In this document: positions 39,047 through 47,397 of the stretch, in pieces
Layout of the letters: the number at the start of each line of letters is the position of its first letter
Position numbering within the stretch: position 1 is the stretch's first letter
Assembly: GCA_024685975.1 (NCBI GenBank)
Contig: JAIBDZ010000005.1
Span: 52,367 to 116,366 of the forward strand
Length of the DNA: 64,000 nt
Direction of reading: 5' to 3'
Source of the DNA: Piscirickettsiaceae bacterium
GTDB taxonomy: Bacteria; Pseudomonadota; Gammaproteobacteria; Nitrosococcales; Methylophagaceae
The notes under the pieces: model-generated
Databases searched by the model: none
What the model was told of the DNA's origin: nothing
What the model saw: the letters and a program-made list of their open reading frames with translations, nothing else
Position numbers and translations under genes: made by a program

Positions 39047-42000
39047 AACGATTGCTTTTCTTGTTCTAGTTGACGTTTCACATCATTCGGTGAACCGGTA
39101 TGACGTGCCAATAAATCATAGGCGACAGGCACGATAAAGAGTGTGAAAAAGGTAGCGGCAACAACACCGAATAAAATAACAACACCAATAGCAACACGCG
39201 TTTCTGAGCCTGCGCCAGTCGCGAGCACAAGTGGTACGGAGCCTGCGACAGTGGTAATCCCTGTCATAACAATAGGGCGAAGCCGTGTTTGCGCCGCCTG
39301 AATCAAGGCTGCTGAAAACTCAACGCCGTCATCACGTAATTGATTCACAAACTCGACAATTAAAATACCATTTTTAGCGGCCAAACCAATCAGCATCACG
39401 AGACCCACTTGGGTGTAGACGTTTAAAGTGTTGCCGGTTAAATATAAACCCGCTAATGCACCGGTAATCGCGAGCGGTACAGTCAATACAATCACAAAGG
39501 GATGTATATAACTTTCAAATTGTGCCGCCAAAACTAAAAAGACAATGGCAAAACCCAAGACAAAGATAAACAGTAACGACGAGCCACTACTGTGGAAGTC
39601 TAAAGATTCCCCTTTATAATCAATGGTTGCGCTGTCAGGTAAATGTTCACGAACCAGTGATTCTAGGAAATTAAGCGCTTCACCCAATGCATATCCATCT
39701 TCTAAGCCAGCTTCAATGGTAATGGCGCGAACACGGTTATAACGGTTCAATGAGCCAGAATCGGCATATTCTTCAATGGTGACTAAGTTTGATAAGGGAA
39801 TCAGTTGATCTGTTACCGCAGAACGAACATAAATATTATGCAGATCTGTCGGCGTATTTTGTTCGCTGCGTTCACCTTCTAATATCACGTCATATTCTTC
39901 ACCTTCATCAATATACGTTGTGACACTACGAGAACCCAGCATGGTCTCTAATGTTTGACCAATGGTTTGAATATTAACCCCAAGATCACCGGCCCTATCT
40001 TTATTAATGATCAGACGAAGTTGCGGTTTGGTTTCTTTATAATCACTATCAATATCAGTCAAGCCTGGATTAGCTTCATTGATTTTTTCGAGCAAAAGAT
40101 CGCGCCATTGTGCCAATTCATCATAGGTTCCTCCCCCGATGACAAATTGCACGGGTTTATTAATACCGCCACCAAAACCTTGTCGCATGACAGGGAAAGC
40201 ACGCACACCTGGCAAATCAGCGAGTTTGCCAGAAATTTCTGCCATTAATTCGAAAGCAGGGCGGCGTTTGGCCCAGTCGTTCAAGACCACAATCACAATA
40301 CCATCATTAAAACTGGCTAAGGTACCGAAGCTACGCGGTGCTCGCACTAGCAATCGATTGGCTTCACCTTGTTCAGAGTAAGGCATTAAACGACGTTCAA
40401 TTTCTTCCATATATTCACGGGTGAATTGGAAGGAAGCACCTTCGGCAGCTTTGACTAGTACAAAGAATGCACCTCGATCTTCTTTCGGGGCGTATTCAGA
40501 AGGAACTTCATTTAATAATAAGAATGAGCTGCCAGCGATAACGGCAAATAACGCCATCGAAATCAATCTGAAACGTAAGAAAAAACGTAATACGCTGGTA
40601 TAACCGTGTTTAAAATGCTCAAAAAGCCTATCGACGACAGCACTTAAGCCGGTTCGCTCTGTTTTTTTCAATAGTTTTGATGCGAGCATAGGACATAGCG
40701 TTAAGGCCACAAACGTTGAAAACGAGACGGCAGCGACCATGGTGATGGAAAACTCAGTAAAGAGTCGACCTAAATCGCCTTCTAAAAACGTAATCGGGGT
40801 AAAAACAGCAATTAAGACTAGGGTGGTGGCAATGACCGCAAAACTGACTTGTTTGGTGCCATAAAAAGCGGCGGTTAAAGGCGGCTCACCTTCTTCAATG
40901 CGACGAGAAATATTTTCCAGTACAACAATCGCATCATCGACAACCAACCCGATGGCCAACACCAGAGCCAGCAAGGTTAAAAGGTTAATGGAAAAATCAG
41001 CAGCATAAAGTACTGTAAAGGTCGCAATCAATGACACAGGAACCGTAACCGCTGGCACCAGCATGGCACGAAAACTACCCAAAAATAGGTAGATAACGGT
41101 AATGACAAGCATCATGGCGATAAAGAGGGTTTTATATACCTCGGTGATGGCATTTTGAATAAATACCGAGGTGTCGTAAGAGTTAATAATCTCCATGCCT
41201 TCAGGTAGGTTCGGCGAGAGGCGTTGTGCCATTTCGCGTGCCCCTTCGGCAACAGAAACCGTATTGGCTTTTGATTGCTTAATAATGCCAAGCCCAACCA
41301 TGGGCACGGTATTGCCTCGGAAGAAGGTTCTGTTTTCAATAGCTGATTTTTCAATACGAGCCACGTCTGACAAGCGAACCAAGTAATTATCGCCTTGTGA
41401 CACAACCAATTGCTGGAAGTCTTCTGGCGTTTGATAAGCACGTTGTATTCTGGCAGTAAATTGGACTTCTTCTGATTCTATGCTACCGGCAGGCAGTTCA
41501 ACATTTTCACGGCGAAGCGCAGCTTCGATGTCAGTGACAGTGAGTCCTCGGGCCGCCATTTTATTACGGTCAAGCCAAACGCGCATTGCATATTCTAGTC
41601 CGCCACCAACTCGGACACGGGCAACGCCCGGTAAGACGGAAAACCGGTCTTGTAAATAGCGCTTTGCATAGTCGGTTAATTCTATGGTGTTCATTTTACT
41701 GCTAATTAAATTCAACCATAGAATGACATCATCACTGGAGTCAGCTTTTTGAATATCAGGTGGCTCAGCTTCTTCAGGTAAATTATCAATGACGCCCGAG
41801 ACGCGATCTCGCACATCATTGGTCGCCGCTTCGATATCACGGCTAACATCGAACTCGATATTAATTTGGCTACGACCGTCAGTCGAACTAGAAGAGATAA
41901 AACGAATGCCTTCAATACCTGAGATACGGTCTTCTATTAATTCTGTAATGCGGGTTTCGACGATATTGGCTGAAGCGCCTTGGTAAGTGGTATCGACTGA

Positions 42001-42135
42001 TACCACAGGCGGATCAATATCGGGATATTCTCTTAAGGCGAGATGACTGAAAGAAACAATACCAAAAGCAATTAACAATAAAGATAAAACGGAGGCAAAA
42101 ACAGGCCGAGTAACGGAGATGTCAGACAAGATCAT
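39043..42135 (-). CDS. RND multidrug efflux permease (HAE1 family)
   Basis: Inner-membrane proton-driven exporter, 1030 aa with twelve membrane helices. N-terminal SDISVTRPVFASVLSLLL, the helix-4 block LALVLAIGLVVDDAIVVLENI with the proton-relay aspartates, and the C-terminal VGLVMLIGLAAKNGILIVEF are typical. The relay lysine lies in the AAKNGIL region. Two periplasmic loops hold the porter and docking domains. Substrates are not predictable by eye; relatives are MdtBC/MexF-like pumps for hydrophobic drugs. The operon is adaptor-permease-outer membrane factor with no local regulator. Confidence 0.96.
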   Translation of the reverse strand: MILSDISVTRPVFASVLSLLLIAFGIVSFSHLALREYPDIDPPVVSVDTTYQGASANIVETRITELIEDRISGIEGIRFISSSSTDGRSQINIEFDVSRDIEAATNDVRDRVSGVIDNLPEEAEPPDIQKADSSDDVILWLNLISSKMNTIELTDYAKRYLQDRFSVLPGVARVRVGGGLEYAMRVWLDRNKMAARGLTVTDIEAALRRENVELPAGSIESEEVQFTARIQRAYQTPEDFQQLVVSQGDNYLVRLSDVARIEKSAIENRTFFRGNTVPMVGLGIIKQSKANTVSVAEGAREMAQRLSPNLPEGMEIINSYDTSVFIQNAITEVYKTLFIAMMLVITVIYLFLGSFRAMLVPAVTVPVSLIATFTVLYAADFSINLLTLLALVLAIGLVVDDAIVVLENISRRIEEGEPPLTAAFYGTKQVSFAVIATTLVLIAVFTPITFLEGDLGRLFTEFSITMVAAVSFSTFVALTLCPMLASKLLKKTERTGLSAVVDRLFEHFKHGYTSVLRFFLRFRLISMALFAVIAGSSFLLLNEVPSEYAPKEDRGAFFVLVKAAEGASFQFTREYMEEIERRLMPYSEQGEANRLLVRAPRSFGTLASFNDGIVIVVLNDWAKRRPAFELMAEISGKLADLPGVRAFPVMRQGFGGGINKPVQFVIGGGTYDELAQWRDLLLEKINEANPGLTDIDSDYKETKPQLRLIINKDRAGDLGVNIQTIGQTLETMLGSRSVTTYIDEGEEYDVILEGERSEQNTPTDLHNIYVRSAVTDQLIPLSNLVTIEEYADSGSLNRYNRVRAITIEAGLEDGYALGEALNFLESLVREHLPDSATIDYKGESLDFHSSGSSLLFIFVLGFAIVFLVLAAQFESYIHPFVIVLTVPLAITGALAGLYLTGNTLNVYTQVGLVMLIGLAAKNGILIVEFVNQLRDDGVEFSAALIQAAQTRLRPIVMTGITTVAGSVPLVLATGAGSETRVAIGVVILFGVVAATFFTLFIVPVAYDLLARHTGSPNDVKRQLEQEKQSL

Positions 42136-42140
42136 GTCAT

Positions 42141-43238
42141 TTAATCCTTATTCTCGGTACGTTTCAAAATAGTAGAAAGAGGTACGTCTTCTTCTGTTTG
42201 TGTCGCACGAATAGAGATTTCAGTGCCGGGTTTGATTTTTACAGCGCCATGACTGACGACATGGTCTTGTACAGTTAACCCTGAAATGACTTCCACTTCA
42301 CCGGGGCGACGATAACCAATCTCAATCTGGACCAATTGTGCGGTCAACTTGCCTTCTTGTTCTTGTGGCACATAAACAAAGTTATCATTACCGCGTTTAA
42401 TCAAGGCTTCTTCAGGGATTAATAACGCTTCACGCGGATTTCGCATTAAAGCAATATTCATTAATAAACCCGGCTTTAAGGTGTGATCAGGGTTAGGTAA
42501 TATGGCTCGCACTCTTACCGTACGAGTGACAGGGTCAATTCGAGTATTGACGGTAGAGACTTCGCCGGTAAATTCACGGTTACCAAATGCCTCGACACGT
42601 CCAGTGATAGGTAAACCTTGACGTAAAGCAGATAAAAATAAAGAAGGCACATTAAAGTCGACTTTGATTTTATCAAGATCATCAATAGACGTAATGACAT
42701 CACCTGGTTGTACTAATGTGCCGACACTGACTTCTCTAATGCCTAACACACCATCAAAAGGGGCGGTGATCGTTAATTTATCAATTCTGGCTTTAATGGA
42801 TTCGGCAGACGCTTCGGTTTGTTTGAGTACCGATAATCGTTCTTGTAGTGTACTTTTTGATAAGGCATTACTTTTTTGTAAGTCACGGGCTCGCTGATAA
42901 GCAGAACGGGCTTCAGATAATGTTGCTTCGACAGCACGCAAATCGGCGGTTTCTTCGCTTTGGTCTAATGTGACTAATAAATCACCTTGTTTGACTAATT
43001 GACCATCATCAAAATGGATAGCAATGACTTTTTCGGTTGTATCTGGGGTAATAATGACACTTTCATTGGCTTTAGTCGTACCGAGTGCTTCGACCCTGTC
43101 TGCGAATTGCTTTAGGACGACAGGCGCGACGATGACCTCAACGGGGCCTTTGTTACCGTTGGGGGCGCTGTATGTATAACTACTGAAACTGAGAGTGAGA
43201 ATGGCGAGAAACGTGGATAAGGAAAGCCGCGATATCAT
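42141..43238 (-). CDS. RND efflux periplasmic adaptor subunit
   Basis: Membrane fusion protein of 365 aa linking pump and outer-membrane channel. Signal peptide LSTFLAILTLSFSSYTYSA. The lipoyl-like half-motifs are VIAIHFDDGQLVKQGDLLVTLD and ITAPFDGVLGIREVSVGTLVQPGD. Between them is a helical hairpin (about residues 100-150). The beta-barrel segment follows, with GEVSTVNTRIDPVTRTVRVRA. First gene of the operon, separated from the permease by 5 bases. Confidence 0.95.
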   Translation of the reverse strand: MISRLSLSTFLAILTLSFSSYTYSAPNGNKGPVEVIVAPVVLKQFADRVEALGTTKANESVIITPDTTEKVIAIHFDDGQLVKQGDLLVTLDQSEETADLRAVEATLSEARSAYQRARDLQKSNALSKSTLQERLSVLKQTEASAESIKARIDKLTITAPFDGVLGIREVSVGTLVQPGDVITSIDDLDKIKVDFNVPSLFLSALRQGLPITGRVEAFGNREFTGEVSTVNTRIDPVTRTVRVRAILPNPDHTLKPGLLMNIALMRNPREALLIPEEALIKRGNDNFVYVPQEQEGKLTAQLVQIEIGYRRPGEVEVISGLTVQDHVVSHGAVKIKPGTEISIRATQTEEDVPLSTILKRTENKD

Positions 43239-43487
43239 AGTGTTAACACTCCAGAAGGGTGAACGTGTTGTGGGTAAGGAAAGTTGAAAAGCTAAAGACG
43301 TTATCAGCCTTTGTGGAGATGTAAAATGAATAACAAGGTGATATCAACGGTTTGTAGTCCATAAAAAACGTGATTAAAAAACTCAGTGTATACAAGGAGT
43401 ATGACATTTCTGCAACGTGCAGCTTGTCGACCTTATTGTAATGAAAAAAGTTCTATTACAAAGCAAGGTTTTTAGGCAAGTGACAAG

Positions 43488-43508
43488 AAGCGCAGAGACT
43501 TTGCGCTT
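43488..43508. repeat. Hairpin in the 298-base gap upstream of the efflux operon
   Basis: AAGCGCA-N7-TGCGCTT. It lies just past the stop of the lipoprotein gene (- strand). A T-rich stretch lies on the + strand side only, so its value as terminator of the lipoprotein gene is uncertain. The remainder of 43239-43536 holds nothing that I can assign. Confidence 0.4.
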
Positions 43509-43536
43509 ACTTGTTTATTTTAAGCGTTCTGAGTGT

Positions 43537-44331
43537 TTATAAGCTAGCAGCTAATAAATCAAGCTTTGCAGCTACACCATAAATTTGTCCTGCATCGGTA
43601 TCTAATGTTGCCGGTGGAATCAAACTTGGCCAAAGCGGTAAAATACTTTCAATCAATGCGTTTGCTTTTTGCTGAGTTTCCGTGTCACTTAATTGATTAA
43701 TAATATGATGTGAAATGGTCGAAAAACCGAGTGCATCTTGATATTCGTGGGCATTCTCCATCTTGCCATCAACAACAGCAAGGGCATATTCTTCGCCAGC
43801 AACACGTAATAAAGCCGCCGCTAATTTGAGTCTTTCAGCAGGAGCACGGCTGCGAGTTTGGATCGCTTGTTCATGGTGCTCAATCGCTTGAATGAGTTGA
43901 TGATATGCGTGAGTGACTTTGTCAGTCCCTTGATCTTGATTAACCGCATTGGCTAATTGTGATAATTCATTGGCAAATCCTTTTGTACCACGGGTATCAA
44001 AAGCAGGAATTAAATCCGAATAGAGTTCACTTTTAGGGTGTTTCATATGTGTTTTTGCATGGTCAAGATGACCATCCATATAAAGTTGATATCCAACGTA
44101 GAGGTGCCCTCGAACCAAACCTAGCTGCGTTAAATAAGCTAAATCATCCGTCGCAATATTCACTTCAGGTGCTGCACCTTCGCCTTCACCTTCTTGAACT
44201 ATTGTCGTGGCGGCTTGAGTCACGGGTGTTTGTTGGGCTTGTTGTTCAGTTTCAGGGCTACAAGCAACTAACGCGCTAGTACTGATGGTCGCAATACCGA
44301 CACTGACCCAAAGTTTTTTACGTTTGAACAT
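43537..44331 (-). CDS. Lipoprotein of unknown function
   Basis: 264 aa. The signal peptide (LWVSVGIATISTSALVAC) ends in a lipobox, lipidated cysteine near residue 24, then CSPETEQQAQQT, a low-complexity linker. The body is helical with a histidine-rich region: GHLYVGYQLYMDGHLDHAKTHMKHP and IQAIEHHEQ. I start at ATG 44331, which has a GGAG site; a GTG 12 bases upstream would overlap that site. Divergent from the iron-dependent dioxygenase gene with a shared 90-base intergenic region, and the histidines may bind metal; both points suggest a link to iron or other metal handling (inference). Confidence 0.75.
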   Translation of the reverse strand: MFKRKKLWVSVGIATISTSALVACSPETEQQAQQTPVTQAATTIVQEGEGEGAAPEVNIATDDLAYLTQLGLVRGHLYVGYQLYMDGHLDHAKTHMKHPKSELYSDLIPAFDTRGTKGFANELSQLANAVNQDQGTDKVTHAYHQLIQAIEHHEQAIQTRSRAPAERLKLAAALLRVAGEEYALAVVDGKMENAHEYQDALGFSTISHHIINQLSDTETQQKANALIESILPLWPSLIPPATLDTDAGQIYGVAAKLDLLAASL

Positions 44332-44392
44332 CTTATTCTCCACTAAATAATGTAGATTTAGGTATTTTACAGTTTTTAATGTTAACTTTATA

Positions 44393-44407
44393 TAAGATTT
44401 ATTCTCA
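44393..44407. promoter_or_regulatory. Possible Fur box
   Basis: On the - strand reads TGAGAAT-A-AATCTTA, matching the 7-1-7 Fur consensus TGATAAT-N-ATTATCA at 10 of 14 positions. It lies 15 bases before the dioxygenase start and between the two divergent genes. Confidence 0.4.
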
Positions 44408-44421
44408 TTTAAGAATGTATT

Positions 44422-45099
44422 ATGGCAATTTACATTGAAAAGATATTAGATGTCTACACCATCGATGCGGTCAATGCGGTATTACAGCAAGACAATATAT
44501 TTGTTGATGGCAAGATAAGTAGCGGAAAAACAGCGAAAAAAGTCAAAAATAATTTACAGGCAAATCCCGAAAATGCGGAAGTAAAAGGGGCGGTTAAAGT
44601 CATCGAGCAAGCCTTGTTATCACACCCTGATTTTATCAATGCCGCTTTACCGGTTAAGCTCGCGAAACTGATGTTTAATCGATATGAACAAAATATGTGC
44701 TACGGACCACATATTGACGAACCTTTTATTCATGGCGTCAGAACTGATTTATCTTTCACTTTATTTTTATCTGAACCTGAAAGTTATGATGGCGGGGAGT
44801 TGGTGATTCAACGTCAAGATGGTGATGAAAGTATTAAATTAGCCAAAGGTGCACTATATCTTTATCCATCAAATACAATTCATCATGTGACGCCGGTAAC
44901 GAAAGGGACACGGTTAGCGTTAGTCGGTTGGGTACAGAGCCAAGTCAGGCGAGAAGATCAGCGGGAGATACTTTATAATTTGGTGTCAGCTTTACATCAA
45001 TTACCTCAAACGGAGGATAATGCGCCGGCGCGCTTGCAATTATTACAAGCCCAGAGCCACCTAAAAAGACTCTGGTATGAAGGAGAAAACAGTTTTTAA
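44422..45099 (+). CDS. Fe(II)/2-oxoglutarate-dependent dioxygenase, PiuC/YbiX type
   Basis: 225-aa PKHD-type hydroxylase. The iron facial triad is visible: H-x-D in YGPHIDEPFIH (about residue 96-98) and the distal histidine in NTIHHVTPVTKGTR, with the arginine that binds 2-oxoglutarate. The segment DLSFTLFLSEPESYDGGELVI is the family signature. PiuC genes usually flank TonB-dependent siderophore receptors and are Fur-regulated; no receptor is in this window. Natural substrate is unknown, with a siderophore-linked modification suspected. Confidence 0.92.
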   Translation: MAIYIEKILDVYTIDAVNAVLQQDNIFVDGKISSGKTAKKVKNNLQANPENAEVKGAVKVIEQALLSHPDFINAALPVKLAKLMFNRYEQNMCYGPHIDEPFIHGVRTDLSFTLFLSEPESYDGGELVIQRQDGDESIKLAKGALYLYPSNTIHHVTPVTKGTRLALVGWVQSQVRREDQREILYNLVSALHQLPQTEDNAPARLQLLQAQSHLKRLWYEGENSF

Positions 45100-45188
45100 T
45101 TGAAAAACACCCTTTTTCTATAACGTCAGATAAGGCGAGTTTAAATGGTGTAATACAAAAAGGTGTTAACGATAAGCATGATTTAAGG

Positions 45189-45216
45189 TTGATAACAGGC
45201 CATAATTAAGTATAAT
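45189..45216 (+). promoter_or_regulatory. Sigma-70 promoter of the rimP-nusA-infB operon
   Basis: TTGATA (45189-45194), 16-base spacer, perfect TATAAT (45211-45216). It would give a leader of about 150 bases before rimP. Confidence 0.72.
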
Positions 45217-45300
45217 GACGAATTAACGCGGGCTTCCTCTACATCGTTTATGTAGCAGAGCTGATAAGATTGTTAAGCAATGCGGCTTAGATTAAGAACG

Positions 45301-45321
45301 AAACCCCAGTATGGGGTTTTT
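45301..45321 (+). terminator. Leader terminator (attenuator candidate) 1 before rimP
   Basis: AAACCCC-AGTAT-GGGGTTTTT, a compact stem and T-run inside the operon leader. Just upstream is a further hairpin (CTCTACAT / ATGTAG-CAGAG, 45237-45260) that could form part of an alternative fold. Confidence 0.75.
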
Positions 45322-45343
45322 GCTTTTATAGTGAGTTGAATTT

Positions 45344-45365
45344 GGGCCAAGGGCCCTTTTTTTTT
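45344..45365 (+). terminator. Leader terminator (attenuator candidate) 2 before rimP
   Basis: GGGCC-AAG-GGCCC followed by nine T residues, ending only 8 bases before the rimP start codon. The tandem placement with the preceding terminator suggests read-through control of the operon, as proposed for gammaproteobacterial rimP leaders. Confidence 0.72.
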
Positions 45366-45373
45366 AGGTCATC

Positions 45374-45817
45374 ATGGCAATAAGTGAACAAATAGAACAA
45401 TTAATCGAGCTGCCAATTGAGTCACTTGGCTATACTTTGGTGGGTGTTGAATACATCAAAGGTCGTGACACCATATTGCGAATCTATATCGATTCAGAGC
45501 AAGGCATCACTATCGAAGATTGTGAAAGAGTCAGTCACCAAGTCAGTGGTATTTTAGAAGTAGAAGACCCTATTACGACAGCGTATTCATTAGAAGTGTC
45601 GTCACCTGGTTTTGATAGACCGTTGTTTAAACAACGAGATTTTGAACGTTTTGTCGGGAATACTGCAAAAATTGCAATGAAATTACCCGTGCAAGGTCGT
45701 CGTAATTTCACTGGTGTATTACAAGGCTTTAATGACGGATATATCTTGATAGATGTCGATGGGGAGATGTACGATCTGCCTTTAACAAAAATGGCAAAAG
45801 CAAGGTTAGTAACGTAA
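45374..45817 (+). CDS. rimP: Ribosome maturation factor RimP
   Basis: Assists 30S subunit assembly. The 147-aa sequence has the hallmark start IEQLIELPIESLGYTLVGVEYIKGRDTILRIYID and the motif EDCERVSHQVSGILEVEDPI, then YSLEVSSPGFDRPLF. Two domains (alpha-beta and SH3-like) are both complete. First gene of the conserved rimP-nusA-infB-rbfA-truB operon. Confidence 0.97.
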   Translation: MAISEQIEQLIELPIESLGYTLVGVEYIKGRDTILRIYIDSEQGITIEDCERVSHQVSGILEVEDPITTAYSLEVSSPGFDRPLFKQRDFERFVGNTAKIAMKLPVQGRRNFTGVLQGFNDGYILIDVDGEMYDLPLTKMAKARLVT

Positions 45818-45879
45818 ACCACGTTAAACGATAACGTAATATAGATTAAGCGCTGTTGGACAGGCTATTTGAGGTTGAG

Positions 45880-47394
45880 ATGAATAATAAAGAAATTTTG
45901 CTGGTGGTTGATGCGGTTTCTAATGAGAAAGGCGTCGGGAAAGAAGTCATTTTCCGTGCGATTGAAGCTGCGCTCGCAATGGCGACCTGTAAAAAACATG
46001 AGATCGAATTAGACGCTCATGTCGAAATTGATCGCGAAACAGGCGATTATCAAACCTTTAGACAATGGCTTGTAGTAGAAGACAGTGACGAACCATTAGA
46101 AGAGCCAGAAGCGCAAATCATGTTGGCTGATGCGAAAGAGCGTCAAGCTGATATCGAAGTTGGCGATTATATTCGCGAACCAATGGAATCTGTTGAGTTC
46201 GGTCGTATCGCTGCACAAACAGCAAAACAAGTAATTGTCCAAAAAGTACGTGAAGCAGAACGTGCACAAGTTGTTGAACAGTATCAAGAAAAACTAGGCC
46301 AGATGATTGGCGGTACCGTTAAACGTGTTGAGCGTGGCAACATCACTTTAGATTTAGGCGGAAATGCAGAAGCCTTTATTCCTCGTGAAGAAATGATTCC
46401 AAGAGAAAGTTTCCGTTCTGGCGATCGTGTCCGAGGTTATTTGAAAGAAATTCGTCCTGAAGGACGAGGTCCTCAATTAATCATCAGTCGTGTTGCGCCG
46501 GAATTACTTGTTGAACTCTTTAAACTTGAAGTGCCAGAAATTAATGATGGCATGATCGAAATTAAGGGCGCGGCACGTGATCCTGGTATGCGAGCTAAAA
46601 TTGCTGTGCATGCGTTAGAGCCGAGAATTGATCCTGTTGGGGCCTGTGTTGGTATGCGTGGTTCACGTGTGCAAGCCGTCACCAATGAGTTGGCAGGCGA
46701 ACGAGTTGATATTATTATGTGGGATGAAGATCCTGCACGATTTGCGATTAATGCTTTAGCGCCAGCAGAAGCGTTATCTATTGTGGTTGATGAAGAAGCC
46801 CATAGTATGGATATCGCTGTAGAAGACGAACAATTATCTCAAGCGATTGGCCGTGGCGGACAAAATGTTCGACTCGCAAGCCAACTTTCGGGTTGGGAAT
46901 TAAATATCATGTCAGCGTCTGATGCAGATCAGAAAGCTGAGACAGAAATTAGCGGCTTGATTCAATTGTTTATGGAACAATTAGGTGTTGATGAAGATGT
47001 CGCATTGATTCTTGCTCAAGAAGGTTTCTCAGGCATAGAAGAAGTGGCCTATGTGCCAGAGCAAGAAATGCTAGATATTGAAGAATTTGATGCTGATATC
47101 GTTGCTGAATTACGCTCACGTGCTCGTGACGTATTGTTAACAAAAGCGATTGCCAATGAAGAACAATTGGAAATGGCAGAGCCAGCGCAAGACTTATTAG
47201 AGATGGAAGGCATAACAGCTGATCTTGCTAAGACATTAGCAAGTAAAGGCATTGCCACGGTTGATGAATTAGCGGAACAATCTGTTGATGAGTTGACTGA
47301 AATCGATGAGATAGATGCTGAACAAGCAGCTAAATTAATTATGAAAGCCCGCGAATCATGGTTCGCAGATGAACAAACTGGAGCAGAGGAATAA
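45880..47394 (+). CDS. nusA: Transcription termination/antitermination factor NusA
   Basis: RNA polymerase-associated factor that controls pausing, termination and rRNA antitermination. The N-terminal domain starts [25 protein letters not shown]1 region at [27 protein letters not shown] domains at [19 protein letters not shown] and [13 protein letters not shown]. Two acidic C-terminal repeats (about 355-500) are present as in E. coli. I start at ATG 45880, which has a GAGG site and matches the family N-terminus; an upstream TTG would add eight residues. Confidence 0.97.
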   Translation: MNNKEILLVVDAVSNEKGVGKEVIFRAIEAALAMATCKKHEIELDAHVEIDRETGDYQTFRQWLVVEDSDEPLEEPEAQIMLADAKERQADIEVGDYIREPMESVEFGRIAAQTAKQVIVQKVREAERAQVVEQYQEKLGQMIGGTVKRVERGNITLDLGGNAEAFIPREEMIPRESFRSGDRVRGYLKEIRPEGRGPQLIISRVAPELLVELFKLEVPEINDGMIEIKGAARDPGMRAKIAVHALEPRIDPVGACVGMRGSRVQAVTNELAGERVDIIMWDEDPARFAINALAPAEALSIVVDEEAHSMDIAVEDEQLSQAIGRGGQNVRLASQLSGWELNIMSASDADQKAETEISGLIQLFMEQLGVDEDVALILAQEGFSGIEEVAYVPEQEMLDIEEFDADIVAELRSRARDVLLTKAIANEEQLEMAEPAQDLLEMEGITADLAKTLASKGIATVDELAEQSVDELTEIDEIDAEQAAKLIMKARESWFADEQTGAEE

Positions 47395-47397
47395 CGA

